From positions 1 to 37,563 of the forward strand of contig JAAXHF010000018.1 in the NCBI GenBank assembly GCA_012271025.1: a stretch of DNA of 37,563 nucleotides, read 5' to 3'. Under the pieces are notes generated by a model. The model saw only the letters and a program-made list of their open reading frames with translations. It searched no databases and was not told the origin of the DNA. Positions 1 through 8,531 of the stretch are shown here, one piece after another; position 1 is the stretch's first letter; every line of letters begins with the position of its first letter. This DNA is from Deltaproteobacteria bacterium (GTDB taxonomy: Bacteria; Desulfobacterota_B; Binatia; Bin18). The position numbers were made by a program, and so were the translations under genes.

Positions 1-1
1 G

Positions 2-607
2 GCCAGCCCAGGGCTTGATCTGCTCAGCGATATCGTCGGCACGGCGGTGTGTCTGCTCGGTCAGTGGCTCCGGGCCTGGGCCTGGGGCAGCAATGCCGAG
101 GTCGCCAAATTCGGGGTGCGCGAACGTGGTCCCTACGCTCTGATGCGCCACCCCCTGTACGCCGGCAACTTCCTCATCGTGCTGGGCCTGGTCGTGGTGT
201 ATCACAACCCATGGGTCTATCCGCTCTTCCTGCTGCCCTTTGCCTATCTGTACGACGCCATCACCAAGCTCGAAGAACACCGCCTGCACTGGCGCTTCAC
301 CCAGGACTACGAGGGCTATCGGGCGGTCGCCGTACCCCGCTTTCTCCCGGCTCTGAGCCATCTGCCCCAGGCGCTCGGCACGACGCTGCCGTTTGGTTGG
401 CGGCTGGCGTGGCGCAAAGAGTACGAGTCGGTGTGTGGCTGGCTGGCCGGCATTGTCGGCATCCAGCTCTACGAAGGCGTCGCGGCCGAGGGCTGGACCG
501 CCACCTGGCCCACCACCCGCCTGTGGCTCGGTCTGCTGATCGTGATCGGCCTGGCCAATGTGGCTCTCAAGACGCTGAAGCGCAGAGCCCGGCGCAACAG
601 CAAATGA
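2..607 (+). CDS. Isoprenylcysteine/phospholipid methyltransferase-like membrane protein (5' end outside window)
   Basis: The reading frame is open to the left edge, so the N-terminus is missing. The visible part has the signature of the ICMT/PEMT-type membrane methyltransferases: a GPYALMRHPLYAG block, a hydrophobic stretch, then an EEHRLHWRFTQDYEGYR-type block; in this family these bind SAM near the membrane surface. Further hydrophobic segments follow. The stop overlaps the hpnK start as ATGA (604-607), so the two are probably translationally coupled. From that context I infer a membrane-lipid substrate, perhaps a hopanoid, but nothing in the sequence names the substrate. A GTG at 47 is only an internal possible start; the conserved family fold would begin further upstream. 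Confidence 0.8.
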   Translation, partial: ASPGLDLLSDIVGTAVCLLGQWLRAWAWGSNAEVAKFGVRERGPYALMRHPLYAGNFLIVLGLVVVYHNPWVYPLFLLPFAYLYDAITKLEEHRLHWRFTQDYEGYRAVAVPRFLPALSHLPQALGTTLPFGWRLAWRKEYESVCGWLAGIVGIQLYEGVAAEGWTATWPTTRLWLGLLIVIGLANVALKTLKRRARRNSK

Positions 608-1494
608 CGATGGCCAGCTCACCAGAGCATCCGCATCCCGGACACAAACGCCTGATCGTCAACGGCGACGACTTCGGCCTGTCCGAGCAGGTCAACGCGG
701 CCATCCTCCACGCCTATCGGCACGGGATCCTGACCAATGCCAGCCTGATGGTCAGCGCGCGGGCGTGGCGCGGGGCGGTCGAGCTGGCCCGCGCCACGCC
801 CAGCCTCCAGGTCGGGCTGCACCTGACCCTGGTCCAGGGCCGGTCGGTCCTGGACCACCGTCACATCCCACAGCTGGCCGACCACGACGGACACTTTCTC
901 TCCAACCCGGTCCGGGCCGGACTGCGCTACTTCTTCTCAGCCCGTGCCCGGTCTCAGATCCGGGACGAATGCCGGGCGCAGATCGAACGCTTTCTGGCCA
1001 CCGGTCTGCCGCTGGCCCACATTGACGGGCACGTCAACATCCACCTGCACCCCGTTGTCTTGCACAGCCTGTTGGAGCTGGCCGAGGAGTATGGCATCCG
1101 GGCCATGCGGCTGACCCGGGAAGATCTGGCCTGTAGCCTGGCTCTCGACCCGCGTGCCGCGCTGCGTAAACGCTGGGAGTCGGGCGTGTTCACTCGTCTG
1201 GCTCGGCATGCGGAACACAAGCTGGCCGCAGCCGGTATCGTCTGGCCGGACGCCCTGTTCGGCCTCCACCAGACCGGAAGGGTGGACGAGCCCTACCTGC
1301 TGAAGCTCCTACCCCGCCTGCAAGCCGGCGTCACCGAACTGTACTGCCACCCGGCCTTTCTGCCCTGCCCCGAGGTCCAGCGCTGGACGCCGGACTATCG
1401 ACGCGACGCCGAACTGGCCGCCCTGACCAGCCAGGCCGTTCGGCGCGTACTTGAAGACCAGCATATTGAACTGATCGGCTACCGGGATCTGTAA
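604..1494 (+). CDS. hpnK: HpnK, hopanoid-associated YdjC/ChbG-type deacetylase
   Basis: 296 aa. Matches the YdjC/ChbG carbohydrate deacetylase family in its hopanoid-linked form HpnK. The metal-binding NGDDFGLS motif lies at residues 20-27 and the HIDGHVNIHLHP block at about 139-150, with an ELYCHP motif near the C-terminus. In Burkholderia, HpnK removes the acetyl group from the N-acetylglucosamine that HpnI adds to bacteriohopanetetrol. The start at 604 overlaps the stop of the upstream methyltransferase (ATGA); a second in-frame ATG lies at 610. It converges on hpnI, with a strong palindrome between them. Linkage to hpnI and hpnJ supports the specific assignment over a generic YdjC protein. 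Confidence 0.9.
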   Translation: MTMASSPEHPHPGHKRLIVNGDDFGLSEQVNAAILHAYRHGILTNASLMVSARAWRGAVELARATPSLQVGLHLTLVQGRSVLDHRHIPQLADHDGHFLSNPVRAGLRYFFSARARSQIRDECRAQIERFLATGLPLAHIDGHVNIHLHPVVLHSLLELAEEYGIRAMRLTREDLACSLALDPRAALRKRWESGVFTRLARHAEHKLAAAGIVWPDALFGLHQTGRVDEPYLLKLLPRLQAGVTELYCHPAFLPCPEVQRWTPDYRRDAELAALTSQAVRRVLEDQHIELIGYRDL

Positions 1495-1496
1495 CA

Positions 1497-1550
1497 AAAG
1501 AGAAAACGTGTCCTCCTCTCGTCTATATCAGGTTGACACGTTTTCTCTTT
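1497..1550. repeat. Palindromic element, copy 1 (hpnK/hpnI intergenic)
   Basis: Perfect inverted repeat: left arm AAAGAGAAAACGTGTC (1497-1512), right arm its exact reverse complement (1535-1550), 22-nt loop. It starts 3 nt after the hpnK stop and lies downstream of the convergent hpnI, so it could act as a bidirectional terminator (A-rich left edge, T-rich right edge). A near-identical palindrome (14 of 16 arm positions) occurs inside meaB at 17171-17221, which argues that it is a dispersed element rather than a simple terminator. Confidence 0.9.
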
Positions 1551-1609
1551 CCAGGTTTCAGCAGCCTGAGCGTCACCTGTCGGCCCGCTCTCCGGTGGTC
1601 ACGGATGGA

Positions 1610-2782
1610 CTACAAGGTCTCGCTGTGTGAGACATCGGGAACCACATCTTCGGCGTCAAGGAGCACCATCGTACCGTCCCGGCGCACCCGAAAGGTATGC
1701 TCACCCCAGCGGACGGTCGTACCGCCCAGACTCCAGACCCAGATGCCGAACGACAACAGGTCGGTGATCAGAACAAATCCGAACGTCGCCAGGGTCAGCT
1801 TGACGCCCAGAAAACAGCGTCCCAGCAGCGTGGCCGACACACACCGGACAACCAGGGTCAGGACGGCCAGAACGGCCAGCGGCGTGGCCCAGCCCGACAC
1901 CAGACCCAGCCCGGCCCAGACCGTGCCGTAGGTCACTCCCATGCCCGCATAGCCGACCGGCCGGCACAGGCGTTGGGTCCGCGCCCAGCGTAGCTGGTGG
2001 TGGAACAGCCCACGCAGGCTGTCCACATCGGGATAGGTTTCGACCACATAGGGCAGGATGCGCACCTGATAGCCGGCGCGGGCGGCAAAGTTGCCCAGGT
2101 AGAAATCGTCGGCCAGATAGTCGGCCAGGGCCGCAAAGCCGCCGATCGCCTCGATGCACGGACGCGTTACTGCCATCGTCGCGCCAAAGGCGTAGGCCGT
2201 CTTCTCGACCTGACTGGCCAACACGACGGACGGCATGAAGGCGGTATTGATCAGCACCGATTCGAGCAACGCCGGCAGAGGCTGTCGGGTGGCGCTGCGG
2301 TACGGACAGGTCACGACCCCGACCTGGGGGCCATCCAGGGACGGAATGATACGCCGCAGATAGTCCGGGGCGACCCGCACATCGCTGTCGCTGACCACGA
2401 AAATATCGTATGTGGCCCGCTGTGACAGAGCGTGCAGGGTACTGACCTTGTAGTTGCTGCCGATGACCTCGGGATTGACGACCAGCCCGATATCACACTC
2501 GGGGAAGTCGCGCTGCAAGCGCTGGACGACCGCAATTGCCGGATCGCGCGGATCGCGCACCCCGAACAGGAGCTGAAACACCGGATACTCGATCCGACAG
2601 AAGCTGGCCAAATGCTCATACAAGTCGGGCGTAGCACCCTTGAGGGGTTTCAAGATGGAGACCGCCGGACAGGCGGCCGGGCCGACCGGGGACGGCCGGA
2701 ACAGCCACCAGGCGGCATACACGGACAAGAGGTAATACGCCAGCGCGATACAGGACAGGACGGCGAGGAGTGTCGTGACCAT
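1610..2782 (-). CDS. hpnI: HpnI, hopanoid glycosyltransferase (GT-A, ceramide glucosyltransferase-like)
   Basis: About 390 aa from the ATG at 2782; a TTG at 2797 would add five residues, and neither has a clear Shine-Dalgarno. An N-terminal membrane segment (ILKPLKG follows it) leads into a GT-2/GT-21 catalytic domain with VSDSDV at about 131-136, ADDFYLG near 225 and HHQLRWAR near 262, the D,D,D,(Q/R)xxRW pattern of ceramide-glucosyltransferase-like enzymes. Two or three membrane segments follow. In Burkholderia, HpnI transfers N-acetylglucosamine to bacteriohopanetetrol. It lies 50 nt downstream of hpnJ on the same strand, so they are probably one transcript. Confidence 0.9.
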   Translation of the reverse strand: MVTTLLAVLSCIALAYYLLSVYAAWWLFRPSPVGPAACPAVSILKPLKGATPDLYEHLASFCRIEYPVFQLLFGVRDPRDPAIAVVQRLQRDFPECDIGLVVNPEVIGSNYKVSTLHALSQRATYDIFVVSDSDVRVAPDYLRRIIPSLDGPQVGVVTCPYRSATRQPLPALLESVLINTAFMPSVVLASQVEKTAYAFGATMAVTRPCIEAIGGFAALADYLADDFYLGNFAARAGYQVRILPYVVETYPDVDSLRGLFHHQLRWARTQRLCRPVGYAGMGVTYGTVWAGLGLVSGWATPLAVLAVLTLVVRCVSATLLGRCFLGVKLTLATFGFVLITDLLSFGIWVWSLGGTTVRWGEHTFRVRRDGTMVLLDAEDVVPDVSHSETL

Positions 2783-2835
2783 GGGGTGGGCAGACAAGCG
2801 GAGGAAAGCGCCTCAGCCCCTCCTGCCAGGACGTT

Positions 2836-4281
2836 CTAGGCGGCTGATGAGGCGCTCTTGCCGGTCATCTGACGCCGGGCGCGCATGGTCCGGAAAAAAT
2901 CCTTGCCCTCCTGCCACATCCGTTTGCGTTCCTCGGAATCGGCGGCCATCTTCCTGACCGCTTTCAGGATGTAGCGGGGACGCAGGTAGTACGAGGTGTA
3001 GAAGCGCTCGACCGTCGAGAAGATCTCCTCGCTCGACAGGTGGGGATAGTTAATCACACATTTCTGATAGCCCGTCTCGTCGACCATGTCTTCCGGCTTG
3101 ATCAGGCCGTGCTCCACGGCATGATCGTAGAAGGCGGTCCCGGGATACGGCGAGGCCAGCGACACCTGTATGGTCTCGGGGTTCATTTCCCGCGCAAAAC
3201 GCATGGTCTCGCGCATGGTGTCGCGTGTTTCGCCGGGCAGACCCAGGATGAACGTGCCGTGAATCAGAATGCCGAGCGTGTGACAGTCTTTGGTAAACCG
3301 TCGCGCGGTTTCGAGCGCCACGCCTTTCCTGATGTTTTTCAGAATCTGGGCGTTGCCGGACTCATAGCCGATCACAAACAGGCGCAGGCCGCCGTCCTTC
3401 ATGATCTTGAGCGTTTCGTAGTCAACATTGGCCCGCGAGTTGGTTGACCAGCACAGACCCAGCGGCTTGAGGCGCCGGGCGATCTCCCGGGCTCGCTTGG
3501 GGTAGGCCGTAAAGGTGTCATCGTCAAAGAAAATCTCTTTCATGCCCGGGAACAGACGGGTCATCTCCTGGACTTCGGCGATCACATTGTCGACCGAGCG
3601 GGTCCGGTACGAGTGGCCGGTGGTGACTTGGGGCCACAGACAGAAGGTACACCGCGCCGGGCAGCCGCGGCCGGTGTACAGCGACACATACGGGTACTGA
3701 CAGTAGGGGCTGTTGTATTTCCGGAAGTCCAGATCGCGGGCATAGATGGAGGTGACAAAGGGCAGGCGGTCCAACTCCTCGTCGGTCATCGGCGTCCGGT
3801 CGAGATTGTGCACAATCTGCCCATTCTTCTGGTAGCTGATGCCGCGGATCCGTTCCCAGTCGAGGCCCTCGGCGACTTCTTTCATCGACCAGTCAAACTC
3901 TTTGCGGGCGGCAATATCAATGGCTGTGGAGGCCTGCAGGGTCTGCTCGGGCATGGCCGTGGGGTGGCCGCCGACAAAGGCGATAATCGCCTGCGGGTTC
4001 CGGTCCTTGATCATCTGCGCGGTTTGCACGTCCATCTTGAACGAGGGCGTACTGGTATGCAGCACGACGAAGTCATAGGCTTGGGCAATATCGACGCTCT
4101 GGGCTTGATTGAGCCCCTCGGGCGGCGCATCAAGCACGCGGCTGTCCTGAATCATGCCGGCCGGGTAACACAGCCAGGTTGGATACCAGAAGGACCACAC
4201 CTCCCGCGTTGCCTGATAGCGAGACCCCGCCCCACCGTCGAAGTTGTCGTAGGCCGGGGGGTTTAAGAACAACGTGCGCAT
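2836..4281 (-). CDS. hpnJ: HpnJ, B12-binding-type radical SAM protein of hopanoid cyclitol ether synthesis
   Basis: About 481 aa. An N-terminal cobalamin-binding-like Rossmann region (FVGGHPTAMPE near 105-115) precedes a radical SAM core with the cluster motif GRGCPARCTFC (Cys at about 207, 211, 214) and a typical GYESGN segment. HpnJ is known to perform the ring contraction that turns bacteriohopanetetrol glucosamine into the cyclitol ether, after HpnI and HpnK. I place the start at ATG 4281 because AAGGAG lies just upstream; the frame continues to 4305 without support. hpnI follows on the same strand. Confidence 0.92.
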   Translation of the reverse strand: MRTLFLNPPAYDNFDGGAGSRYQATREVWSFWYPTWLCYPAGMIQDSRVLDAPPEGLNQAQSVDIAQAYDFVVLHTSTPSFKMDVQTAQMIKDRNPQAIIAFVGGHPTAMPEQTLQASTAIDIAARKEFDWSMKEVAEGLDWERIRGISYQKNGQIVHNLDRTPMTDEELDRLPFVTSIYARDLDFRKYNSPYCQYPYVSLYTGRGCPARCTFCLWPQVTTGHSYRTRSVDNVIAEVQEMTRLFPGMKEIFFDDDTFTAYPKRAREIARRLKPLGLCWSTNSRANVDYETLKIMKDGGLRLFVIGYESGNAQILKNIRKGVALETARRFTKDCHTLGILIHGTFILGLPGETRDTMRETMRFAREMNPETIQVSLASPYPGTAFYDHAVEHGLIKPEDMVDETGYQKCVINYPHLSSEEIFSTVERFYTSYYLRPRYILKAVRKMAADSEERKRMWQEGKDFFRTMRARRQMTGKSASSAA

Positions 4282-4760
4282 TCCCTTCTCCTTAGCTGTG
4301 CTCAACGCCTCTCAGGATCTGGTCTGGAATCATCGTTGCCAAGGCGTCTGACTGCGTTTGTCTCCAGGTCGCCCCTACATACCAAAGAACGAACAACCGG
4401 CATAGGGGGCGCGCCTAGAGTTCGGACTCCTGAACGGGGAGTGTCTTCCGGGTGGGGTATGCTGCTGTGTCCCGACCTGTGATAGAGCCTCTGGCATGGA
4501 CGCCCACTTCTGGCTCCCCCCGCCATCAAGCGATTTGGCGGCCGCTATGTCCGGTAAGGACCGATCTGTCAACCTTGGGAGAAGGTCAGGAGCATAACAA
4601 TGTTTATCATAGGTGCTCAAGGGGTTGTGATAGTGTCTGGATAGGCTCTTGACACCAGCAAAGCACTCATTTACGTTCTCTGACGAGACGCAGGCTTGTC
4701 TTGCTCTCTTTCCGAGGCCCATGCTTTTGGTGTGGGCTTTCGTGTGTCTGGGGTCGAGCG
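4282..4760. other. Gene-free stretch between hpnJ and the DUF3800 gene
   Basis: No ORF here looks like a protein. It contains a fragment TCGCCCCTACAT at 4369-4380, one arm of a palindrome seen in full at 32007-32034, and marks the left edge of an accessory island. A possible sigma-70 promoter (TTGACA at 4649-4654, 17-nt gap, TACGTT at 4672-4677) precedes the DUF3800 gene; the -10 match is poor, so this is only a suggestion. Confidence 0.4.
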
Positions 4761-5504
4761 GTGACGTATCTAGCCTATCTTGATGAATTTGGGCATATCG
4801 GGCCGTACGTCAGCAAAGATGATCCGAAGCACCGTACAAGCCCGGTTTTCGGATTCGCCGGATTCGTCCTCCCTGCGGAGGAAGTACGCGGATTCGGAAC
4901 GTGGTTCTTCCAACGCAAATGCCAGCTCCTTGATGTAGAAATCCAGCGGTCAGGGAAACACCCCGCCTTCTGGGAGAAGAAGGGGAGCAGCCTCTACACG
5001 GTGAGAAACGTCCTGAGGTATCCAGAACTTAGGCACTTCACGCATCGTCTCTTCAATAAAATCGAACGCCTGGGCGGCTTCATCTTCTATGTGGGAATCA
5101 AAAAGACCTCACCACCCGCCGAGCACTATCCTAACAGGCTCTACGAGCGGGTGTTTCTCGAAGCGATCAAGCGAATCAATGAGTTCTGCGCCGCAGACTG
5201 TCGGCCGCCAAAAAATTTCCTCTTGATCCTCGATGAACATACACAGCGCGAGAACCTAATCACCCGCGCCGCCCAAAGTATGTACGGCAAAACAGAGAGA
5301 CGGCGGCAGCTGATCGAGATGCCCTTCCACTTGGAAAGCCACCGCTATCAAACCCTCCAGGCAGCAGACTGGATCGCCGGATTAGTCGGACGTTTAGGAG
5401 CGATTTGGACAGAGCCGGCAGCCTATGCCGAAAACGACGTCTTCCGCAAATATTTCGAGCGTCAACTCAATCACATCTGCCGGCGGAGTGGAATCCGGAG
5501 TTGA
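4761..5504 (+). CDS. DUF3800 domain protein
   Basis: About 247 aa from GTG 4761; the frame is open from a TTG at 4701, but the extra Cys-rich 20 residues look non-native. The N-terminal YLDEFGHIGP is the DUF3800 hallmark acidic motif, with a second acidic motif LILDEH in the middle and LQAADWIAGLVG near the C-terminus. The family is thought to have an RNase H-like fold with acidic active-site residues and is often found in defence islands and near mobile elements; its activity is not firmly known. It lies alone between the hopanoid genes and an IS remnant, so it was probably acquired. Confidence 0.85.
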   Translation: MTYLAYLDEFGHIGPYVSKDDPKHRTSPVFGFAGFVLPAEEVRGFGTWFFQRKCQLLDVEIQRSGKHPAFWEKKGSSLYTVRNVLRYPELRHFTHRLFNKIERLGGFIFYVGIKKTSPPAEHYPNRLYERVFLEAIKRINEFCAADCRPPKNFLLILDEHTQRENLITRAAQSMYGKTERRRQLIEMPFHLESHRYQTLQAADWIAGLVGRLGAIWTEPAAYAENDVFRKYFERQLNHICRRSGIRS

Positions 5505-5776
5505 GCGGCCCCTCGCCGAGCTTGATTCGATGAAGCAGCACCCATTCCTACTTTTTCCTACGCCTTCCCCACCAGCCGCCGATTCGATGGAGCTGGTAGA
5601 CTACCACTGACCGAGAGGAGGCCTACTGTGGCACTGGAGAATCCGGCGCACACCGACCAGCGCAAGGGCGTCCCGATAAAGTCCTGGGCAGAGCAACCGA
5701 GTTCCTCTCGGTCGGACAGGAATCCAAGCCATCAATCTAGAAGCCATCTCATAAATGCTGTGGTAGAGTGGTGAGC

Positions 5777-6049
5777 ATGGCACGACGTGAAGAATTGACG
5801 GAAGAGCAATGGGAACGCATAGCGCCCCTGATTCCCGCCCCGGCTCGCCGTCCCGACGGCCGCGGGCGGCCGTGGCGGGGCAATCGCGAGGTCTTAAACG
5901 GCATTGTGTGGATTCTCCGCTCGGGGGCACGGTGGCAAGACTGACCGGAGCGGTTTCCGCCGTACCAGACGTGCCAGCGCCGCTTCCAGCAGTGGGGGCG
6001 AGCCGGGGTCCTGCGGACGGTCCTCGAAACCTTAGAGCAGTTTCGGTGA
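5777..6049 (+). pseudogene. IS5-type transposase fragment (DUF4096 N-terminal region), interrupted
   Basis: Translation from ATG 5777 gives an N-terminal domain typical of IS5-family transposases (EELTEEQWERIAPLIP, then GRPWRGNREVLNGIVWILRSG), but a TGA at 5942-5944 replaces the residue expected after ARWQD. The same frame continues with PERFPPYQTCQRRFQQW and ends at TGA 6047. The C-terminal DDE part is absent. The preceding AGAAGCCATCTCATAA (from about 5740) may be the left end of the element; I found no right end. Dead insertion sequence fragment. Confidence 0.8.
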
Positions 6050-6068
6050 TTGCCGATGCGTCTGAAGA

Positions 6069-6108
6069 GGCGGGCGGGACGCCCGCGCTCCCGGCTTCCC
6101 CGCCCGCC
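6069..6108. repeat. GC-rich inverted repeat downstream of the IS fragment
   Basis: Arms GGCGGGCGGG (6069-6078) and CCCGCCCGCC (6099-6108) are exact reverse complements with a 20-nt loop. It abuts the truncated 3' end of the transposase fragment and may be part of a dispersed GC-rich repeat that broke the element. No gene is visible from here to 6209. Confidence 0.6.
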
Positions 6109-6209
6109 CCATACCCTGCCGACTTCGCCCCTCCGCCCATGACTCACAATAGGATGAAAATGCTCTAGCCGATGGAAATTCACCCGGTGTATCCAGAGGT
6201 TGTCCGGCG

Positions 6210-7286
6210 TCATGCGTGGGTCGGCTTGACCGTGCAGCCTTTGCTCACGATACAGCCCCCGCACTGATTCGTGTTCGCAGGACCCTCCAGCGTTTGCCAC
6301 GGTCTGGTGCGGGCCGCCCGGATCTCCTCAGCCGTGGCTCGCACCTTGTCACGGAGCGCCTCGGTATTGTCGATCATTTTTCGCTGCCCGTTCCCCAACA
6401 CAACAAAGCCATACGGCGGCCGCCGCGCAAAGCGTTCTTCGATCAGCACCAGGTAGACGCCCAGCTGGAGGATATAGTCTTCGTACAGGGTCGGTTTACC
6501 CTTCTTCTCTTCGGGAATAATCCACCCCCGACGGAGCACCATCCGATCCGGCTTACCGCTCAGCCCCAAGGCTGACGACCGGAGCGTGATATCATCGGCG
6601 CTTAGCGTCCAGCCGAGCCCGAAGCCCGCCCGATACCACCAACACCACGTCTCCACCAACACCACGAGCGCACACACCAGCAGCGCGCCCGCTCCCTCAA
6701 CGACCAGATTGACATCCAACAACAGCCCACGGGGTACCGGCACGTCGAATTGGTCCAACGCCAGTCCCAGCGCGCCCAGCCCCACGGCACCCACCGCTCC
6801 CCTACCCGCCCAGGTCATGATCCCGCTCAACCACCACCTTTTCTCCTGCCAGGCTTCATGCGCCTCTTCTCCCTCCCTGAAGGGATCGTCCTCGCGGCGC
6901 TGACCGCCGCCTGCGGTTGGCGGCCGCACGGCCGCCCATTGCTTCTGCTGGGCCTTCCGCCGCCAGGACTCTGGACAAAACTGAAAGCTGTTCATCTCCG
7001 TGGCGGTGACATTGCCAGGATTGCTACCGAAGCTACGCCTCTTCGGCACGGTGACCGTCAGCTGATCGGGCGCGGTGCCGCTCAGGCTCAACACTTCTGA
7101 GTCCTCCTCTACCGTCTTGCCGCCCTGCTGCACATCCGTGAACCGTGCCGGAATGTTCTCCTGCATCTCTCGGTGGGCCGCCTCCCGCGTCGGCGCGACC
7201 ACACTCCACCCTAGCGCCGGCACGCTCACGAGATAGCCCCCGGATGGTTTGGGCTGATACAGGACCGTGTAGTCATAGTCCGGCAT
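6210..7286 (-). CDS. HicB-like domain fused to a membrane-anchored Cas4/RecB-type nuclease
   Basis: 358 aa, start fixed by GGAGGA 5 nt upstream. Residues 1-60 resemble a HicB antitoxin N-terminal domain (YTVLYQP..GGYLVSVPALGWSVVAPTREAAH order). Residues 100-351 carry a Cas4-like PD-(D/E)XK pattern: Cys104 (FQFCPESWRR), His143 in REGEEAH, Asp247 in GKPD, the EEKK segment 259-262, QLGVY 274-278, then C342-x2-C345-x5-C351, so four cysteines could hold an Fe-S cluster. Two hydrophobic segments (about 154-178 and 186-213) interrupt the nuclease between the His and Asp motifs. It is last in a minus-strand set with two small genes. I infer a membrane-bound DNA-processing or defence role; no CRISPR array is visible. 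Confidence 0.75.
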   Translation of the reverse strand: MPDYDYTVLYQPKPSGGYLVSVPALGWSVVAPTREAAHREMQENIPARFTDVQQGGKTVEEDSEVLSLSGTAPDQLTVTVPKRRSFGSNPGNVTATEMNSFQFCPESWRRKAQQKQWAAVRPPTAGGGQRREDDPFREGEEAHEAWQEKRWWLSGIMTWAGRGAVGAVGLGALGLALDQFDVPVPRGLLLDVNLVVEGAGALLVCALVVLVETWCWWYRAGFGLGWTLSADDITLRSSALGLSGKPDRMVLRRGWIIPEEKKGKPTLYEDYILQLGVYLVLIEERFARRPPYGFVVLGNGQRKMIDNTEALRDKVRATAEEIRAARTRPWQTLEGPANTNQCGGCIVSKGCTVKPTHA

Positions 7287-7342
7287 GGTGTCCTCCTCAC
7301 TCCCGATATTTGGGGATACACAGTGGTGGCCGCGCCGCTGCG

Positions 7343-7762
7343 CTACCGTCGCTGCTCTCGCTCGATGGTCTGCCCGGTTCGGCTCTGCTCAAGCCGGCGT
7401 TGCTCGGCCTCGTAGCGCGCCCGGGCGCGGCGGGCGGCCGCCTCCTCGCGCTGACGTGCCGCGTTGCTTGCCTGTGCCAGGGTGGAGCCACTCTCCTTCC
7501 CCCTCGGCGTATCGCTTCCTGCCAAGGCCTTCTCGGTAGCCCTCGCGCGGTCGCGCCGCGCCTCCCCGGCCGGTGCTCGCTTGTATCGCTCGACCATCTG
7601 CATCACCCGGTCGGGCACATCGTAGGCATCTGCGATACCAGCGCACACCAAGAACGCGACAAACAGCTTCCTCCCGCGCTTCTTGACGCCCCATGCAGTG
7701 AACACGAGCCGGAACGGGACCAGCATGGCCCACAGCACCAAAAGAAAGACGACCAGCTCCAT
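7343..7762 (-). CDS. Small membrane protein with charged coiled-coil tail
   Basis: 139 aa with GAGGAG upstream of ATG 7762. One clear N-terminal membrane helix (about 1-22), possibly a second at 33-47, then about 75 residues rich in Arg, Glu and Ala that should form a coiled coil (REEAAARRARARYEAEQRR). I do not recognise the family. It ends 56 nt before the HicB/Cas4-like fusion gene on the same strand, so it is probably cotranscribed and may be its membrane partner. The tail is low-complexity, so similarity searches will be noisy. Confidence 0.6.
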   Translation of the reverse strand: MELVVFLLVLWAMLVPFRLVFTAWGVKKRGRKLFVAFLVCAGIADAYDVPDRVMQMVERYKRAPAGEARRDRARATEKALAGSDTPRGKESGSTLAQASNAARQREEAAARRARARYEAEQRRLEQSRTGQTIEREQRR

Positions 7763-7897
7763 ATTCCTCTCCTCGTATCGCTCGATTATGGACTTTTAAG
7801 CACGGTGGCCTTCCCCTCTACCATCTTGATCCTACTCTCCGCGACACACCGCTCCTCCTGCCTCCCCCGGCTTATCCGTTCCGTGTGAAAACAGCGG

Positions 7898-8110
7898 TCA
7901 GTCCTTCTCAACGGCTACTTTCCAGACGACGGCATAGAAGACCTCGCACGACACTTGATGTCCGGTCTTGCCGTGATGCTGAGCGGCCAAAGCCAGAGCA
8001 TTGCAGGTATCGGCTTTCCAGCCACATGTGTCACAGACGGTCCACACGTCCGGGACCGTGCTAAAGCTGACTTTGGTTCCGCAGGGGAAGCGGGCTGTTT
8101 TGGAGGGCAT
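7898..8110 (-). CDS. Small zinc-finger-like protein
   Basis: 70 aa from ATG 8110, chosen because AAGGA lies 7 nt upstream; the frame extends to 8152. The core VCDTCGW...AAQHHGKTGH has C-x2-C followed by His residues in C2H2-like spacing, as in small treble-clef/zinc-ribbon proteins that often accompany phage or accessory genes. No further domain is visible. It is first in the minus-strand set leading to the HicB/Cas4-like fusion (135 nt to the next gene). Function unknown; nucleic-acid binding is a guess from the fold. Confidence 0.6.
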   Translation of the reverse strand: MPSKTARFPCGTKVSFSTVPDVWTVCDTCGWKADTCNALALAAQHHGKTGHQVSCEVFYAVVWKVAVEKD

Positions 8111-8531
8111 GCTGTCGTCCTTGTCGATAGCCAAGCCCGAGATCCGGCGCAAGCCAGCATCTCGCGGCCGGCCGAGATCGGCTCACGGGCCGCCCTTCCC
8201 GTGCATTATGTCTACTACGGCCCACGTCACTCCCCGCTCCAGCGCGGTTCACGTTAGGCTGTAGCCATGCCGTTCCGCTCTCGTCATGCCGGACGTGATC
8301 CGGCACCCAGAGGCCGGGAGGTTGGAGGACTGGATTCCTGCTTGCGCAGGAATGACGAGCGGCTATACAGAACCGTGAATTGCTCCAGAGGGTGTTATGC
8401 ACTTTTTTGCTGCGATTCATTTTCCTCAGAGAAATCGCTGACTTGCAGGTGCTATCCCAGCAGCTGGTCTTGTGTGGCCTTACGAAAAACCTGAATAAAA
8501 TCAATGGATTGTCAGAAGTTCCTAACACGCT
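8111..8531. other. Gene-free stretch with a repeat element
   Basis: No credible gene. It holds the palindromic repeat at 8280-8359. The rest, including the AT-richer part 8380-8520, shows no recognisable feature. Confidence 0.5.
8280..8359. repeat. MITE-like dispersed repeat with double hairpin
   Basis: 80-bp unit bounded by inverted CTCGTCAT (8280-8287) and ATGACGAG (8352-8359). It contains two hairpins, TGCCGGA...TCCGGCA on the left and ATTCCTGC-TTGC-GCAGGAAT on the right. This is the well-known kind of dispersed element in many bacterial genomes whose chance translation yields HAGLDPASR-like and LRRNDE-like peptides. It is non-coding. Confidence 0.8.

Noticed and set aside
6210..7286. Possible CRISPR-Cas locus because of the Cas4-like gene
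   Set aside because: No direct-repeat array and no other cas-like gene in the window; Cas4-like nucleases also occur alone.
7145..7888. 247-codon plus-strand ORF rich in Pro, Arg and Ser
   Set aside because: Shadow of the HicB/Cas4-like and membrane-protein genes on the minus strand.
8267..8494. 75-codon plus-strand ORF with HAGRDPAPR and LRRNDE peptides
   Set aside because: Chance translation of the palindromic repeat at 8280-8359, a well-known false gene.
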